From: JAYRSJ01 sp041920215
Lineage (GTDB): Bacteria > Pseudomonadota > Gammaproteobacteria > Burkholderiales > Burkholderiaceae_C
DNA length: 64,000 nucleotides
Assembly: GCA_041920215.1 (NCBI GenBank)
Contig: JAYRSJ010000010.1
Coordinates: 82,729 to 146,728 of the forward strand
Reading direction: 5' to 3'
Each line of letters starts with the position of its first letter. The first letter of the stretch is position 1. Below the pieces are notes generated by a model. The model saw nothing but the letters and a program-made list of their open reading frames with translations. It was not told where the DNA came from and searched no databases. The translations under genes were made by a program, and so were the position numbers. Positions 62,145 to 64,000 of the stretch are shown piece after piece.

Positions 62145-62942
62145 ATGTTTATCGATTCCCACTGCCATCTGAGCTTCCCCGAACTGCAGGCACGGCTGCC
62201 CGAGATCCTGGCCGATATGCACGGCGCCGGGGTGCTGCAAGCCCTGTGCGTCTGCACGACCATGGAAGAGTTCCCCACCGTCGCCGCATTGGCGGCAGCC
62301 CATGCGCCGCTGTGGGCCACGGTGGGCGTCCATCCCGACAACGAGGCGGTGCACGAACCCACGGTCGAGGAGCTGGTGGCTGCGGCCGCGACGCCCAAGG
62401 TGCTGGCCATCGGCGAGACCGGCCTTGACTACTACCGCCTCGGCGAGCGCACGCTGGCGCAGATGGAATGGCAGCGCGAGCGCTTCCGCACCCATATCCG
62501 CGCGGCACGCCGGGCGACCAAGCCGCTGGTGATCCATACCCGCAGCAGCGCCGCCGACACGCTGAAGCTGCTGCTGGAGGAGGGCGGCGAGCAGGCCGGC
62601 GGCGTCTTCCACTGCTTCACCGAGGATCTGGCCGTGGCCCAGGCCGCCGTCGAGATGGGCTTCTACATCTCCTTCTCGGGCATCCTGAGCTTCAAGAACG
62701 CCCAGGCGATTCGCGATGTGGCAGCCGCGCTGCCGCTGGAGCGCCTGCTGATCGAGACCGACAGCCCCTATCTGGCCCCGGTGCCCTACCGCGGCAAGAC
62801 CAACAGCCCTGCCTATGTGCCGCATGTGGCAGCCGCGCTGGCGGCGGTCAAGGGCGTGTCGGTGGACGAGATCGCAGCCAGCACCAGCGCCAACTGCCGC
62901 CGGCTGTTCAAGCTGCCCGAACCGGCAGCAGCGCAGGCATGA
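62145..62942 (+). CDS. TatD family hydrolase
   Basis: 265 aa from ATG 62145. Metal ligands HCH in FIDSHCHLSFPEL, then GETGLDYYR, the PLVIHTRSSAAD His and FHCFTEDL, and LLIETDSPYLAP with the metal Asp. TatD relatives are 3'-5' DNases that help in DNA repair; this YcfH-like member (tmk-holB-pilZ cluster) is less well characterised. Its stop overlaps the following gene in an ATGA. Confidence 0.93.
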   Translation: MFIDSHCHLSFPELQARLPEILADMHGAGVLQALCVCTTMEEFPTVAALAAAHAPLWATVGVHPDNEAVHEPTVEELVAAAATPKVLAIGETGLDYYRLGERTLAQMEWQRERFRTHIRAARRATKPLVIHTRSSAADTLKLLLEEGGEQAGGVFHCFTEDLAVAQAAVEMGFYISFSGILSFKNAQAIRDVAAALPLERLLIETDSPYLAPVPYRGKTNSPAYVPHVAAALAAVKGVSVDEIAASTSANCRRLFKLPEPAAAQA

Positions 62943-63583
62943 TGCGCTGGCTGCCGCTGCTGGTCTGCCTGCTGCTGGCCCAGCCGGCCGCGGCCAGCCC
63001 CGAGTTGCTCTCGGCGGCCCGGCGCGGCGACGCCAACCGGCTGATGGTGCTGATGATGAACGGCGCCGACCCGAACAGCCGGGATGACAGGCGCCAGACC
63101 CCGCTGCATCTGGCGATCGCCGGCGAGGCCGACAAGGCGGTCGAGTACCTGCTGGCCCACCCGGCCCTGGATGTGGGCGCGATCAACCAGAGCGGCGAGA
63201 CCCCGCTGATGCTGGCGGCACTGCGCGGCCGGCTGGATTGGGTGCAGGCCCTGGTGCGACGGGGCGCGCTGATCAACGAGCCGGGCTGGAACGCGCTGCA
63301 CTATGCCTGCAGCGGCCCCGATCAGGGCGTGGTGGCCTGGTTGCTGGCGCAGGGAGCCGATATCGAGGCCATCTCGGCCAATGGCACGACGGCGCTGATG
63401 ATGGCCGCCGGCTATGGCGAGGGCAGCAGCGTGGAACTGCTGCTCAAGGCCGGTGCCCAGCCGCAGCGGCGCAACGAGCAGGGCCTGAGCGCCGCCGATT
63501 TCGCGCGCCGCGCCGGCCGGGACCGCATCGCCGACCGGCTCGAGGCGCTGCGTGGCTTGCCCGGCAACGCAGCAAGCCGCTAG
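62939..63583 (+). CDS. Secreted ankyrin-repeat protein
   Basis: 214 aa, with a signal peptide (MMRWLPLLVCLLLAQPAAA). About five ankyrin repeats follow; clear ones are DRRQTPLHLAIAGEADKAVEYLL (in part), GETPLMLAALRGRLDWVQALV, NALHYACSGPDQGVVAWLL and GTTALMMAAGYGEGSSVELLL (in part). No other domain is present. Such periplasmic ankyrin proteins bind partner proteins; the partner is unknown. It is coupled to tatD by overlap. The GGGCCGG/CCGGCCC hairpin after it (about 63627-63649) lacks a T-run. Confidence 0.88.
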   Translation: MMRWLPLLVCLLLAQPAAASPELLSAARRGDANRLMVLMMNGADPNSRDDRRQTPLHLAIAGEADKAVEYLLAHPALDVGAINQSGETPLMLAALRGRLDWVQALVRRGALINEPGWNALHYACSGPDQGVVAWLLAQGADIEAISANGTTALMMAAGYGEGSSVELLLKAGAQPQRRNEQGLSAADFARRAGRDRIADRLEALRGLPGNAASR

Positions 63584-63682
63584 GAAGTTCACTGACAAGC
63601 GCTTTGGCGCAGTCCTGACTGGGCCGGGCCGCCGACCGGCCCTAGAGTCGCTCCATCAAGAACCCTGATGCGGAGTGACACC

Positions 63683-63931
63683 ATGCGCGAACAGCAAGCC
63701 TTCGGCACCCACCCCTTTGCAATGCTGCTGGATCTCGAGCGCGTCTGCGCCGAGGTCGAGCGCTCCGAGCGCCTCAAGCATCTGCGCCGGCGCGTCTACC
63801 GCCCGCTGGACAAGCCGCTGATTGCGCGCAAAGGCGTCGGCGGCGACGAGGCGGCGTTGCGCGACTATGACCGCCTGTGCGAGCGCAGCCCCGCGGCCGC
63901 GGAGGATTTGGCCGCTGTGGACACGCATTGA
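63683..63931 (+). CDS. Small conserved-looking protein of unknown function
   Basis: 82 aa from ATG 63683, seven bases after a GGAG; an in-frame ATG at 63668 is less well placed. The protein is charged, with a predicted helix (FAMLLDLERVCAEVERSERL) and a basic RRRVYRPLDKPLI segment, and no signal or membrane segment. The upstream 99 bases are non-coding and the ORF has the codon use of its neighbours, which supports it as a gene. I do not recognise the family. The last 69 bases of the window contain nothing I can name. Confidence 0.55.
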   Translation: MREQQAFGTHPFAMLLDLERVCAEVERSERLKHLRRRVYRPLDKPLIARKGVGGDEAALRDYDRLCERSPAAAEDLAAVDTH

Positions 63932-64000
63932 GCGACTGAGCCGCCCCGGCCGCACCCGGGCTGCGGGATTGCTCGCTTGCAGCGGCCTCCGCGGGCGCGA

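Overview
The window is ordinary core chromosome from a high-GC betaproteobacterium. Gene content and protein style point to the order Burkholderiales, most likely the Roseateles / Rubrivivax / Paucibacter group (inference; no rRNA or tRNA gene is present to fix the genus). Supporting signs are edd-eda, a Bug-type (TctC) binding protein, DUF4936 next to YgfZ, PilZ in the tmk-holB cluster, and minor pilins between nrdR and ribD. Coding density is very high. Most neighbouring genes overlap by 1-16 bases (ATGA or TGATG type), and several starts are TTG or GTG. I see no insertion sequence, prophage, CRISPR array, rRNA or tRNA. No gap between genes exceeds about 290 bases.

Layout. 1-5.4 kb (minus): partial ribD behind a type IV pilus minor-pilin operon (fimT-like, pilE, fimT-like, pilW, pilX, pilV). 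Its pilE is cut by an in-frame amber codon and it has no pilY1. 5.4-8.2 kb (minus): nrdR, glyA with a ZTP riboswitch leader, and a lytic transglycosylase. 8.5-10.2 kb: ubiD, then a strongly folded intergenic RNA candidate ending in a terminator. 10.3-16.4 kb: a YdcF-type membrane protein, msrA, an ABC exporter operon with a small Cys/His secreted protein and a DUF3299 protein, pdxH, a MocA-like nucleotidyltransferase and a ChaC-like cyclotransferase. 16.5-19 kb: the Entner-Doudoroff pair edd-eda. 19-24 kb: a thioesterase, a CAT-like acetyltransferase, an FAD oxidoreductase, and thyA-folA-xthA. 24-33 kb: an ABC exporter, an acetyl-CoA hydrolase/transferase, a diguanylate cyclase, and an ABC transporter with an AttH/CrtC-like lipocalin. 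33-41.5 kb: miaA, a Bcr-type efflux pump, a large-subunit pseudouridine synthase, mutL, dedA-type, amiC, tsaE. 41.5-48.4 kb: queG, two binding-protein genes, a chalcone-isomerase-like gene, xerD, marC-type, aceA. 48.5-54.5 kb: trkA-trkH, an iron alcohol dehydrogenase, an HSL-type hydrolase and a thioesterase-GNAT fusion. 54.5-57.6 kb (minus): an SOS-boxed two-gene nuclease/helicase operon. 57.7-64 kb: DUF4936-ygfZ, then mltG-tmk-holB-pilZ-tatD-ankyrin and a small unknown ORF.

The best candidate for a poorly described system is the operon at 54,455-57,641. An MmcB-like PD-(D/E)XK nuclease with an extra N-terminal region overlaps by ATGA a protein that fuses a Cas4/Dna2-like nuclease to an XPD/DinG-type iron-sulfur helicase. 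A LexA-type box covers the predicted promoter, so this looks like a DNA-damage-induced processing machine. Other points to check are the amber-interrupted pilE, the folded RNA after ubiD (possibly 6S RNA), the ABC / Cys-His protein / DUF3299 operon, and a palindrome over the aceA promoter.
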